Source of the DNA: JAAUTT01 sp963846585
GTDB taxonomy: Bacteria; Bacteroidota; Bacteroidia; Bacteroidales; JAAUTT01
DNA length: 64,000 bases
Assembly: GCA_963846585.1 (NCBI GenBank)
Contig: CAWJWO010000010.1
Coordinates: forward strand, 12,869 to 76,868
Reading direction: 5' to 3'
The first letter of the stretch is position 1; every line of letters begins with the position of its first letter. The notes below the pieces were generated by a model that was not told the DNA's origin, ran no database searches, and saw nothing but the letters and a program-made list of their open reading frames with translations. A program made the translations under genes and the position numbers. Positions 17,154 through 26,332 of this stretch are shown here, one piece after another.

Positions 17154-19766
17154 ATGTCAGTAAGGTTGGCAAATATTAAAAAAGAAAATATTCGTATTAT
17201 TGTTACAGGTATGGCAATTAGTCTCGTGTTTCCATTATTTTCATGGATACTTGATGCAATTATTTCAGGCCAAACTTTTACGATATCATCAATATTGCGG
17301 CTCCATTTAATCCATCCGGATATTTTCCTGATCGATATTCTGCCTTTTATAACAGGTATATTTCTGTATTTTATATTATTAAATAAAGAAGAGGAAAAAA
17401 GGAAATTCGAAAATACAATCAATAAATTAAATGACCGCATAAATAGAAATGCTGATTTTGCCAAAAGAATAGGGGAAGGTGATTATACCAGTCCTTTTGT
17501 AACATCAGGTGACGATGATGCCCTTGGAAAATCGTTGCTTCTTATGCGGGATAACCTTTTGCTTAATACACGCAAGGAATCGGAACAAAGTTGGATAGCC
17601 GCGGGAAAGGAAGTTATATCGAATGTTTTACGAATTCACAATAAGATAGATAATTTAGCTTACGACACTCTGGTAAAATTAATAAATTACATAAATGCTT
17701 TACAAGGTGCGTTTTATTTGTACGACGAGGATAAGGAAGTACTTACTAATATTGCCACTTATGCTTACAACCGCCAAAAATATATTAATCAGGAGTTTAA
17801 GATCGGACAGGGGTTAATAGGAGAATGTGCATATGAAATGGATCTCATTTACAGGACCGAAGTCCCGGATGACTATATTACAATTACATCAGGTATTTTG
17901 GGAGAACGTAAACCCAAATCAATTCTTATTGTACCATTGGTTTCAGATGAAAAACTGGAAGGGATAATCGAATTTGCATTTCTTCTCGATGAACTCCCTG
18001 ATTTGACACTTAATTTTATGAAAGAATTAGGTGAAATTATTGCCCGTACAATTTTCAATTTGCGGGTGAATGAAAAAACCGAACGTTTACTTGAAGAATC
18101 CAGGGAAATGACCGCAGAATTGCAGGAAAATGAAGAGCAATTGCGTCAGGGAGCTGAAGAAATGCGAGCCACTCAGGAAGAATTACAAAAATCGAACGAA
18201 AAATTAGGGACACAAATAATTGAAGTTGAAAATGCACAAAAACGTTTGCATTCGCTTTTGGAAAATGCTTCAGAGGTAATATTTATTTACGACGAAGCCT
18301 TAAAACTAAGTTATATAAGTCCGTCTGTTACCAGTATACTGGGATTTACACCTGAGGAAATGATGAAAGGCAAGGATTTCGACCGTTTAACCCGTAAAGG
18401 AGAAACCGAATTACGAAATATGTTCCAGCAATTGTTGGTTAACTCAGTTGATTCTATAACCATCCAATATACATACATGAAAAAGGATGGGCAGAAAATT
18501 TTTCTTGAAACTACCGGCAAAAACTTATTAAATGATTCGGCGATAAACGGAATAATTTTAAATGCTCAGGATATTACGGAACGTAAGCGAGCCGAAAAGG
18601 AAGAAAGGATGAAAAGCAAAATGCAGTCTCTTTCCGAAAATTCTCTCGATATGATCATTCGCCTTAATACCTATGGTATGTTTTTTTATGCAAATCCTAT
18701 AGTTGAAGATTACCTGGGAGTTAAAATTAATGATACTTTGAATAAAACAATTAATGATATTATAATACCAGATGGCTTGCTTGAGTATTTTAAGAACACA
18801 ATTGCCGAAATAAAGTCTACGCCTAATAAACGAAATAATCAGATTACAATACCTGTTGTTGCAGGCGATAAAATTCTGGAACGTATCATGAGTATTGATG
18901 CTATACCGGAATTTAATGAGAACGAACTTGAAACAATACTATTTGTTGGGCACGATATTACTGAAGCTAAACGCATAGAGCTTGAAATTGCTGATAAAAA
19001 CAGGAAAATTGAAGATAGCATAAATTATGCACAACGAATACAATCGGCAATTTTACCGGATAACGACTATATAAGGGAATATCTTCCAAAATCATTTATA
19101 TTTTATAAACCCAGGGATGTGGTCAGTGGCGATTTCCCATGGTTCTTTAAACGTGATGATGTAATATTCATAGCCGTTGTAGATTGTACAGGGCATGGTG
19201 TTCCGGGGGCTTTGCTTTCGTTTATCGGATATTTTATTTTAAATAATATAGTTGATCATGATCGCGATTACACTGCCGGTGAGGTTTGTGACTTGTTACA
19301 CAACGGCGTAAGGGATACTTTAAAACAAAATAAGGAAGATGCCCAGGGAAGAGATGGAATGGATATAGCCCTGGTAAAATATATTCCGAAGAAAAATGAA
19401 ATACATTATGCAGGAGCTCACAGGCCTTTATATTATCTTAAAAATGGGGAATTAATTGAGTACAAAGGTGACAGGCAAGCTATAGGCGGAATACCGCTTG
19501 GAAATAAACCTGAAAAAAATTTTACTGATTATCTGATACCTGTAGATAAGGGCGATAAAATATTTTTCTTCTCGGACGGTTTACCTGACCAATTGGGTGG
19601 CGATGAATTTAAGAAATATTCCCCGGGCAGGATAAGAGAACAGATTACCACAAATGGAAGTTTCTCAATGGACGAATATCACAGTTATTTTGATAAGGAA
19701 TTTTTAAATTGGAAGGGAAACGAAAAACAAATAGATGATGTATTATTAATAGGTATAGAATTTTAA
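17154..19766 (+). CDS. GAF/PAS sensor with SpoIIE/PP2C phosphatase output (SiaA-like)
   Basis: The 870-aa protein has two membrane helices (about 15-35 and 60-80), a GAF domain (about 150-300), an E/Q-rich coiled coil (about 300-350), two PAS domains (about 360-475 and 485-600) and a C-terminal SpoIIE-type Ser/Thr phosphatase (about 635-868). Phosphatase hallmarks are VVSGDFPWF, VDCTGHGVPGALLS, AGAHRPLYYL and FFSDGLPDQLGG, whose Asp residues bind metal. In Pseudomonas the comparable membrane phosphatase SiaA dephosphorylates SiaC; the same role is likely here because SiaB- and SiaC-like genes follow directly. Confidence 0.85.
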   Translation: MSVRLANIKKENIRIIVTGMAISLVFPLFSWILDAIISGQTFTISSILRLHLIHPDIFLIDILPFITGIFLYFILLNKEEEKRKFENTINKLNDRINRNADFAKRIGEGDYTSPFVTSGDDDALGKSLLLMRDNLLLNTRKESEQSWIAAGKEVISNVLRIHNKIDNLAYDTLVKLINYINALQGAFYLYDEDKEVLTNIATYAYNRQKYINQEFKIGQGLIGECAYEMDLIYRTEVPDDYITITSGILGERKPKSILIVPLVSDEKLEGIIEFAFLLDELPDLTLNFMKELGEIIARTIFNLRVNEKTERLLEESREMTAELQENEEQLRQGAEEMRATQEELQKSNEKLGTQIIEVENAQKRLHSLLENASEVIFIYDEALKLSYISPSVTSILGFTPEEMMKGKDFDRLTRKGETELRNMFQQLLVNSVDSITIQYTYMKKDGQKIFLETTGKNLLNDSAINGIILNAQDITERKRAEKEERMKSKMQSLSENSLDMIIRLNTYGMFFYANPIVEDYLGVKINDTLNKTINDIIIPDGLLEYFKNTIAEIKSTPNKRNNQITIPVVAGDKILERIMSIDAIPEFNENELETILFVGHDITEAKRIELEIADKNRKIEDSINYAQRIQSAILPDNDYIREYLPKSFIFYKPRDVVSGDFPWFFKRDDVIFIAVVDCTGHGVPGALLSFIGYFILNNIVDHDRDYTAGEVCDLLHNGVRDTLKQNKEDAQGRDGMDIALVKYIPKKNEIHYAGAHRPLYYLKNGELIEYKGDRQAIGGIPLGNKPEKNFTDYLIPVDKGDKIFFFSDGLPDQLGGDEFKKYSPGRIREQITTNGSFSMDEYHSYFDKEFLNWKGNEKQIDDVLLIGIEF

Positions 19767-19796
19767 TTTTACAAAACAATTCAAAACTGATAAAGT

Positions 19797-20381
19797 ATGG
19801 CTACAATCGAAAGAAAAGATGTTAAAGGCTTCCTGGAGTTTGTGTATAGGTTTTATAAATCGATGAAGGAACATGAAATTACTTTGGTATATGAAGGGGA
19901 GATAACCCATCAAATTACGAAGGCTTTTACCTCACTCACTGAATCAAATATGGCAAAGGAAGAGGAATCAAATACCGTTCAAAAGAAAGTTTTTCATGTA
20001 ATGGTGGAATGTTTGCAGAATATAAGCAAACATGCCGACGATTTTGGCACTAATGATTATCTGTTTTCAGGCAGAGGAATATTCATGGTAGCTAAAGGGA
20101 AAGATGAATATACTGTTACCACCGGGAATGCAATTGAGAATGATAAAATGCAGGATTTAAAAAATCTTCTGGAACAGGTAAATCAATTAGATAAGGATGA
20201 ACTTACTGAATTGTATAAAAAACAAATAAAAGAAGGGCGTCTTTCCGAAAAAGGTGGTGCGGGCCTGGGATTTATTGATATTAAAAGAAAAACAGGCAAG
20301 AACCTGGAGTATCACTTTTTACCTATCAATGATGATGCCTCATTCTTTTTATTAACTTCGACTATTTCAAGAGTTGTTTAA
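19797..20381 (+). CDS. SiaB-family protein kinase
   Basis: The 194-aa protein matches the SiaB family (DUF6272), with a GHKL-like ATP fold: VECLQNISKHA (70-80) is the N-box region and GGAGLGFIDIKRKTG (about 153-167) the glycine-rich lid. SiaB proteins phosphorylate the SiaC regulator. It lies 31 nt after the phosphatase and 21 nt before siaC, giving the order phosphatase, kinase, substrate. It lacks sensory domains of its own, so input must come through the neighbouring sensors. Confidence 0.85.
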   Translation: MATIERKDVKGFLEFVYRFYKSMKEHEITLVYEGEITHQITKAFTSLTESNMAKEEESNTVQKKVFHVMVECLQNISKHADDFGTNDYLFSGRGIFMVAKGKDEYTVTTGNAIENDKMQDLKNLLEQVNQLDKDELTELYKKQIKEGRLSEKGGAGLGFIDIKRKTGKNLEYHFLPINDDASFFLLTSTISRVV

Positions 20382-20401
20382 TATTTATTAAATCATATAT
20401 T

Positions 20402-20779
20402 ATGGAAGTTATCAAAATTTTAGGGACTGATGAAACCCCTGCAGTGTTGCTAGATGCAGCCAACAACATATTTGAAATTTCTGGCCGTTCTTTGCCTGAA
20501 GATGTTAATACTTTTTATGCACCGATAATACTTTGGATGGATAAATATAACCAAACACCCAATCCCAAAACAGTTTTCAATTTTAAATTAGTGTATTTCA
20601 ACACGGCATCTTCAAAGGTTTTGCTTGATATTTTGATGAAGCTGGAGGAATTGCACAAATCAGGTAAAGAAGTATTAGTGCACTGGCATTATTCAGAAGA
20701 TGATGAAGATATGAAAGAGGCCGGTGAAGAATATGCCGATATCGTTGATGTTCCTTTTGAACAAATTTCTATCAGATAA
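20402..20779 (+). CDS. SiaC-family regulatory phosphoprotein (DUF1987)
   Basis: The 125-aa protein matches the single-domain SiaC family (DUF1987), related in fold to anti-sigma-factor antagonists. NTASSK occupies residues 67-72, placing Thr 68 at the number reported for the phosphorylated Thr of Pseudomonas SiaC. Kinase and phosphatase genes lie directly upstream. In Pseudomonas unphosphorylated SiaC activates a diguanylate cyclase; no GGDEF gene is present here, so the target is probably different, perhaps the ABC protein encoded 9 nt downstream (inference). Confidence 0.88.
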   Translation: MEVIKILGTDETPAVLLDAANNIFEISGRSLPEDVNTFYAPIILWMDKYNQTPNPKTVFNFKLVYFNTASSKVLLDILMKLEELHKSGKEVLVHWHYSEDDEDMKEAGEEYADIVDVPFEQISIR

Positions 20780-20788
20780 TCCAATTTT

Positions 20789-23700
20789 ATGAGTGAAGAA
20801 ATTCTTAAAGCATTAATGCAACTTTTTGCCATCATTGTAAAACAGGATGAGGGCATGGAGCTTAATGAACGTGAGTACGTTAAGAATTTTCTTACTCAGC
20901 AGTTGAATGATGAGGCCGTTAATGAATATTTAACTCTTTTCGATGATTTTGCCGGAAATGATAAACCTGAAGATAGCCCGGATGAAAATAACAAGAAGAG
21001 GTTAACTTCTGTAAAAGATTCAGTACGGATTCTTGGAATATGCAAGAAAATTAACAAAACACTTACACAGGAACAAAAAGTTGTTGTGTTGGTTCGTTTA
21101 TATGAATTGGTAAACACCGACCGCAAGTTTACCGATCAGCGAATGGCAATAATAAATACTGTTGCAGAGGTGTTTAACTTGTCGAAGCAAGAATTTGGAG
21201 AAATTGAAAGTTTCGTTGTAAAAAATCAACAGGATGATTTGGATCAGGCGAATATATTGATTATATCCGACGGTCATTTTTCCAATACCCAAAGTAAAAT
21301 TATACCAACTGAGAAACTTGAAGGAAACATTTATATTCTCAGAGTACCAAGTGTTGAACTTTATTTTCTCAAATATACAGGGCACGAGGAATTATTTTTA
21401 AATGGACTCGGAATAAGCAATAAGCATATTTATTTATTTGCAAGTGGCAGTGCAGTTAAAATGCCCAAGGGTAAACCGGTTTATTATAGTGATGTGGTAT
21501 CTCATTTTATGGCCGATATCACTTCCAGTAAAATTTCCTATCATGTAAATAATCTGGAATACAGATTTGCGAATGGGAATGTAGGGTTACGGAATATTAC
21601 TTTTTCTGAAGGCCATGGTAAGCTGATAGGTATTATGGGGGCTAGCGGGGCTGGTAAAACCACATTGTTAAATGTACTTTGCGGGACTGAAAAACCTTTC
21701 AAAGGTGAAGTTTTGATAAATGGTTTTAATTTGCATACTGAAAAGGACAAACTTGAAGGTGTAATAGGTTTGATACCACAGGATGATTTACTTATAGAAG
21801 AGCTTACTGTATATAATAATCTGTATTATAATGCCAGGCTTTGTTTTAGTGATAAATCGGATGATGAAATAAACAGATTAGTAATAAAAACACTTTCAAA
21901 TCTTGGGTTACTTGAAAGGAAAGATTTGAAGGTTGGGTCGCCACTTAACAAGACAATCAGCGGCGGACAACGCAAAAGATTAAATATTGCCCTGGAATTA
22001 ATCCGCGAACCTTCAATACTATTCGTTGATGAACCTACATCAGGATTATCATCGCGCGACTCCGAAAATGTGATGGATCTTTTAAGGGAACTTGCCCTGA
22101 AGGGTAAACTAATTTTTGTCGTTATTCATCAACCTTCATCGGAAATATACAAGATGTTCGATAAAATGATAGTACTGGATTCCGGTGGGTATTTAATATA
22201 TTATGGAAATCCGGTTGAAGCAGTTATGTATTTCAAACGTATTGATGCACAGATTAACAATGATGTTGGTGAATGCCCTGTATGCGGAAATGTTAACCCT
22301 GAATTAATTTTTAATATTGTTGAAGCCAAAGTAGTTGACGAATTTGGCCGGTACACTGATAAGCGAAAGGTAACTCCAACTAAATGGGAAGAATATTACA
22401 ATCATAACTTTAATCCGCAAAAACAGTCGTCAATTAATGAACGTCCTCCAAAATCGCTCAATATACCGAATAAATTCAATCAGCTAAAAATATATACGCT
22501 TCGTGATTTTTTTTCGAAGATAAGCAATACGCAATATATTACCCTAAACCTTCTTGAAGCGCCAATTTTGGGATTGATGCTTTCTTATATTATTCGTTAT
22601 ATAGCTGACCCTACATCTAAAGTTTATATATTCAGGGAAAACGAAAATATTCCGATTTATATTTTCATGAGCCTTATAGTTGCATTGTTTTTAGGGCTTA
22701 TGGTAAGTGCCGAAGAAATTATCCGGGACCGTAAGATACTTAAACGTGAAGCTTTTTTAAATTTAAGCCGGTCGAGTTACCTGTTATCCAAAGTATTTCT
22801 TTTATTTATAATTAGTGCAATACAATCCTTGTCGTTTGTACTTATAGCCAATACAATACTTGGTATTCACGACATGTATTTTTATTATTGGTTTGCCCTT
22901 TTCTCAACTGCCTCATTTGCCAATATGCTTGGATTGAATATTTCGGCATCATTTAATTCGGCGGTTACTATTTATATTTTGATTCCATTGCTTATGATTC
23001 CTATGATGGTGTTAAGCGGGGCAATGTTTCATTACGACAAACTGAACCGGACCGTAGGAAGTGTTGATAAAGTACCTGTTATAGCTGATATTATGGTTAC
23101 CAAATGGTCATACGAGGCATTGATGGTACATCAGTTTAAAGATAATAAATTCGAGAGAGTATTCTATAATATTGAAAAACAAGAAAGCAACGCTGATTTT
23201 AAGCAGGTTCATTTAATCCCTGAATTACAGAAACATCTTGATAAATGTCTTGATGAATTTCAGCGGACAGGGAAAATTTTGAAAACTATTGGTGATCTTG
23301 AACTGTTAAGAAATGAATTTTCAAAAGAGTTAATGGTAAATAAGGAACTTCCTTTTAAAAATGCTGATGGCATTGTTGCTGAAAGGTTTAACCAAAAAAT
23401 GGGCAACATTCTACAATCGTTTATTGATAAAATGAAGGAATACTATTCTAATAAATTTCTGGAAGCCAACCAGATGAAAGAGTCTATGATAATGCACGAA
23501 TTGAAAAAAGATGAGGTAAGATATAAATTTTATAAAAACACCTATCACAATGAAAGTGTATCTGACGAAGTAAAAAAGGTCTTCGAAAAAAATAAGATAC
23601 TTGAATATAACCACGAGTTAGTGCAGCAGGTCGATCCTATTTTTAAAGATCCCACAATAAAAGGATTATGGAGCATCAGGGCACATTTTTATGCCCCCCG

Positions 23701-23860
23701 TAAACCTTTTTTAGGTAAATATTACGATACATACTGGTATAACATGATTGTAGTTTGGATATTTACTTTGCTCTTATATATAGCACTTTACTTTGATTTA
23801 TTGAGTAAAATTCTTAACCTGACAGGTAAAATAAAATTCAAAAAGGAATCAACGGAATAA
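20789..23860 (+). CDS. TerB-like domain fused to ABCG-type ABC transporter
   Basis: The 1023-aa protein starts with a helical acidic domain resembling TerB (about 1-150), then a beta-rich segment (150-250), an ABC ATPase (251-480) with Walker A GASGAGKTT (284-292), signature SGGQRKR (391-397), Walker B FVDE (412-415) and His 447, a CPVCG pair (496-500), and an ABC2-type membrane domain (about 588-745 plus a last helix near 985-1010). A long helical soluble insert (about 780-960) splits the membrane part. One full half-transporter is present; substrate is unknown. It ends the cytosolic part of the Che/Sia locus. Confidence 0.85.
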   Translation: MSEEILKALMQLFAIIVKQDEGMELNEREYVKNFLTQQLNDEAVNEYLTLFDDFAGNDKPEDSPDENNKKRLTSVKDSVRILGICKKINKTLTQEQKVVVLVRLYELVNTDRKFTDQRMAIINTVAEVFNLSKQEFGEIESFVVKNQQDDLDQANILIISDGHFSNTQSKIIPTEKLEGNIYILRVPSVELYFLKYTGHEELFLNGLGISNKHIYLFASGSAVKMPKGKPVYYSDVVSHFMADITSSKISYHVNNLEYRFANGNVGLRNITFSEGHGKLIGIMGASGAGKTTLLNVLCGTEKPFKGEVLINGFNLHTEKDKLEGVIGLIPQDDLLIEELTVYNNLYYNARLCFSDKSDDEINRLVIKTLSNLGLLERKDLKVGSPLNKTISGGQRKRLNIALELIREPSILFVDEPTSGLSSRDSENVMDLLRELALKGKLIFVVIHQPSSEIYKMFDKMIVLDSGGYLIYYGNPVEAVMYFKRIDAQINNDVGECPVCGNVNPELIFNIVEAKVVDEFGRYTDKRKVTPTKWEEYYNHNFNPQKQSSINERPPKSLNIPNKFNQLKIYTLRDFFSKISNTQYITLNLLEAPILGLMLSYIIRYIADPTSKVYIFRENENIPIYIFMSLIVALFLGLMVSAEEIIRDRKILKREAFLNLSRSSYLLSKVFLLFIISAIQSLSFVLIANTILGIHDMYFYYWFALFSTASFANMLGLNISASFNSAVTIYILIPLLMIPMMVLSGAMFHYDKLNRTVGSVDKVPVIADIMVTKWSYEALMVHQFKDNKFERVFYNIEKQESNADFKQVHLIPELQKHLDKCLDEFQRTGKILKTIGDLELLRNEFSKELMVNKELPFKNADGIVAERFNQKMGNILQSFIDKMKEYYSNKFLEANQMKESMIMHELKKDEVRYKFYKNTYHNESVSDEVKKVFEKNKILEYNHELVQQVDPIFKDPTIKGLWSIRAHFYAPRKPFLGKYYDTYWYNMIVVWIFTLLLYIALYFDLLSKILNLTGKIKFKKESTE

Positions 23861-23944
23861 ATTAATGTTAAATTATTTAATAAATTTGTATTAAGGGTTA
23901 CTTTGACAGTGGTGATATTTTGATAATCATTTAAATTTTCAGCT

Positions 23945-24844
23945 ATGATAAAGAAATTAGTTTATTTATTTATTGGAGTTGTGTTAGTAACATCATGCAG
24001 ATCAGGAGGTAAACAAGCAGGAGGCGAATTTGGTGCTTCAGATTCAGCAGTTTCTTCATCCGGCCTAAAGGTGGATGAAAAATCTATGGAGAATCTGGTG
24101 CAGAATATTTCTTCACCTGTAGAAATGGCAGCCCTGATAAAAAGTATGGGAACTCCGTTTTCTCAAAAGTATCTGGCATCCACGGGTGGAATTGATAATT
24201 ATAATACAAGCTTTTCAAAGGCATTTAACCTTGGTATTTTTGGGGCCGATTTAGGTTATTTGAATATGTATCAAAAAACTTCTTCAGTACTTTCCTATAT
24301 AACTGCTATAAAAACTCTGGCAGAAGGAATTAATGTCGGACAATTTTTCGATTTTGTTACATTAAAACGCCTTGCCACCAATAATGAGAATATTGATTCG
24401 TTAATGTATATATCAATCCATAGTTTTAATGTAATGGATGAGTACCTTCGTAAAAATAACCGCAGTAATCTGAGTGCTTTAATGGTTGCCGGGGTTTATG
24501 TTGAAGGCCTTTACCTTACAACACAGGTATGTAAAGAAAAACCTGATAAAAAATTAGCAGATAATATCGGGGAACAAAAAACTATTTTTAATGAATTGAT
24601 ATTAATTCTGAAGAACTATCAGAAAGAACCTTATTTTACTAATCTGATTACTAATTTGGAAAGCTTAAAAAAGGAATATGATCAGGTAAAAATAACTATT
24701 GAAGTTGGACAACCTAAAACAATTGAAAAAAACGGTATTCTTACTATCGTTCAAAATTCTAAAAGCAATGTTGAAATGAGTCCGGAGCTGCTCAACAGTA
24801 TCATTAAAACAACTGAAACTATTAGAAATATACTGATTAAATAA
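23945..24844 (+). CDS. Exported lipoprotein of unknown function, Sia locus
   Basis: The 299-aa protein has a lipoprotein signal (VVLVTSCRSGG, Cys 18). The mature part is mainly helical (VEMAALIKSMGTPFSQKYLAST, FNLGIFGADLGYLNMYQKT, VLSYITAIKTLAEGI), with no catalytic motif. I do not recognise a family. It follows the TerB-ABCG gene by 84 nt on the same strand and could be its periplasmic partner, for example a binding protein or a sensor of membrane state. Confidence 0.65.
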   Translation: MIKKLVYLFIGVVLVTSCRSGGKQAGGEFGASDSAVSSSGLKVDEKSMENLVQNISSPVEMAALIKSMGTPFSQKYLASTGGIDNYNTSFSKAFNLGIFGADLGYLNMYQKTSSVLSYITAIKTLAEGINVGQFFDFVTLKRLATNNENIDSLMYISIHSFNVMDEYLRKNNRSNLSALMVAGVYVEGLYLTTQVCKEKPDKKLADNIGEQKTIFNELILILKNYQKEPYFTNLITNLESLKKEYDQVKITIEVGQPKTIEKNGILTIVQNSKSNVEMSPELLNSIIKTTETIRNILIK

Positions 24845-24878
24845 ATACAGATTAAAAATTCTTTATAAAATTTATAAA

Positions 24879-25322
24879 ATGAAGAATATAAAATTATTAC
24901 TACCAATTGTTTTTTTCTCAATAAGTGCTGTTTCACTTTCACAAACTGAGACTCAGAAAGTTGAAATTTGTTCAGGCATAGCAGGAAAAGATGCTCAGTA
25001 TGTGAAAGATTTCTCTATACAATTACAGTCAGCACAGGGAAATGAAAAAGCTCCCATAGCCAAATATTCTATGATCCTTCAGAAGGATACAAAATACAGA
25101 CTTACAATATGTACTGACGATGATTCTCCTGGCAAGGGGTTTGTACAACTTCTTGATACCGGATCGTTACTTGCAAGCAGTTATAATGCCGCAACAGGAA
25201 AGGAATATAAAGGGTTTGATTTTGATTGTCAAAAAACGGGAGTATATCATATCTTTGTCCAGTTTCAGGAAGGAAAAGCAGGTAAGGCTGTTGTAATTCT
25301 TTCGTTTGTAAAAAAACTGTAA
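24879..25322 (+). CDS. Small secreted protein of unknown function, Sia locus
   Basis: The 147-aa protein has a signal peptide (ending near SLSQTET) and a compact beta-rich mature domain with three Cys residues (EICSG, LTICTDD, DFDCQKTG). The pattern KYRLTICTDDDSPGKGFVQLLD followed by KTGVYHIFVQFQEGKAGKAVVIL looks like a small jelly-roll or immunoglobulin-like domain. No family is assigned. It sits 34 nt after the lipoprotein gene and is the last gene of the plus-strand locus; TAGTGC words begin right after the stop. Confidence 0.6.
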   Translation: MKNIKLLLPIVFFSISAVSLSQTETQKVEICSGIAGKDAQYVKDFSIQLQSAQGNEKAPIAKYSMILQKDTKYRLTICTDDDSPGKGFVQLLDTGSLLASSYNAATGKEYKGFDFDCQKTGVYHIFVQFQEGKAGKAVVILSFVKKL

Positions 25323-25365
25323 TAGTGCTTAGTGCAACCTGCAACCTGCAACTAACAACTAACAA
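25323..25365. repeat. TAGTGC, ACCTGCA and ACTAACA words between convergent genes
   Basis: TAGTGCTTAGTGCAACCTGCAA is followed by CAACTAACAACTAAC. Read from the minus-strand gene, the far end gives TAGTTGTTAGTTG, so each gene has its own stop-proximal word in sense orientation. Confidence 0.7.
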
Positions 25366-26241
25366 CTATTGTAATACTGAGCTTACAAGAATTATTGCTA
25401 AAATTATCATCTGATAAAGGTAGAAAGTTCCGAAAGCCGATCGTAGTTTTATGGTTTGTTTGGAGTTGAAGAGGAATTTATAGAAAAAACAAATTATAAA
25501 TACGTTAACAGAAAGCAGGATTGCAATCAATGATAATCCTGAAACTATATTAAAATAAGGAAACAAGACAGTACTTGCCGAAGTGCCTAATATCCATATG
25601 TAAAGTACGGCCTTTTTATTTCCACCACGGGTAATGAATAAAAGCGGTCCAAACCCTGCTTTTTCATATTCAATGCTATATTTAAATAAAATTAACCAAA
25701 AATGGGGAATTTGCCATAAATACATAAAAACGGCAACCGGTATAATTGTTGAATCAAAGATATACCCACCTGAAGCACACCATCCAATAACCGGGGGAAC
25801 GGCACCTGTAACAGCGCCTATCAATAAGGTTACCGAATACTTTCTTTTAAGCGGGGTATAAACCAGATTATAACATAACAGGTTAAATACCCCCAAAAAT
25901 GCAGATATCCATGTTGTTTCAAAAAATAGTAAGGAAAAGCCCAACAAACCAAAAATTAAGGAAATAAACAATGCTGTTAACGGTGCCATTTCACCTGAAG
26001 GCAAAGGCCGATGATGAGTCCGACCCATTTTGGCATCTATGAATCGCTCCTGATATTGGTTTAAAGCTGATGCAGATCCTGATAATAAGAATACACCTAA
26101 AAAAGTATATAAAGTACACAGATTCAGATTATGGGTAAATAACAACTGGCCTGCAACTGCAGAAAAACCTATAGCCATTGAAAGACCAAACCTGGTTAAA
26201 AGTAGCATGTTATGAATAACTTTTTTCGGAGTTATTGCCAT
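25366..26241 (-). CDS. ctaB: Protoheme IX farnesyltransferase (haem O synthase)
   Basis: The 291-aa UbiA-family membrane protein has about nine hydrophobic segments. NQYQERFIDAKMGRTHHRPLPSG is the first Asp-rich prenyl-diphosphate motif in the haem-farnesyltransferase version, with the RT-RPL signature. The enzyme transfers a farnesyl group to haem b, giving haem O for a haem-copper oxidase. No oxidase gene is in the window. It diverges from ccsBA, another haem-related gene, across 91 nt. Also called cyoE. Confidence 0.88.
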   Translation of the reverse strand: MAITPKKVIHNMLLLTRFGLSMAIGFSAVAGQLLFTHNLNLCTLYTFLGVFLLSGSASALNQYQERFIDAKMGRTHHRPLPSGEMAPLTALFISLIFGLLGFSLLFFETTWISAFLGVFNLLCYNLVYTPLKRKYSVTLLIGAVTGAVPPVIGWCASGGYIFDSTIIPVAVFMYLWQIPHFWLILFKYSIEYEKAGFGPLLFITRGGNKKAVLYIWILGTSASTVLFPYFNIVSGLSLIAILLSVNVFIICFFYKFLFNSKQTIKLRSAFGTFYLYQMIILAIILVSSVLQ

Positions 26242-26332
26242 TTTGATTACTTTAGCATTTGGAACAATTTATTTTGAGCAATGTTTACACTTAATCACAT
26301 AATCACCTAATCACTTTTATAACTATAAACAT

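Noticed and set aside
20402..20779. STAS-type anti-anti-sigma factor
   Set aside because: The sequence fits DUF1987/SiaC better, including Thr 68 in NTASSK and the adjacent SiaB-type kinase.
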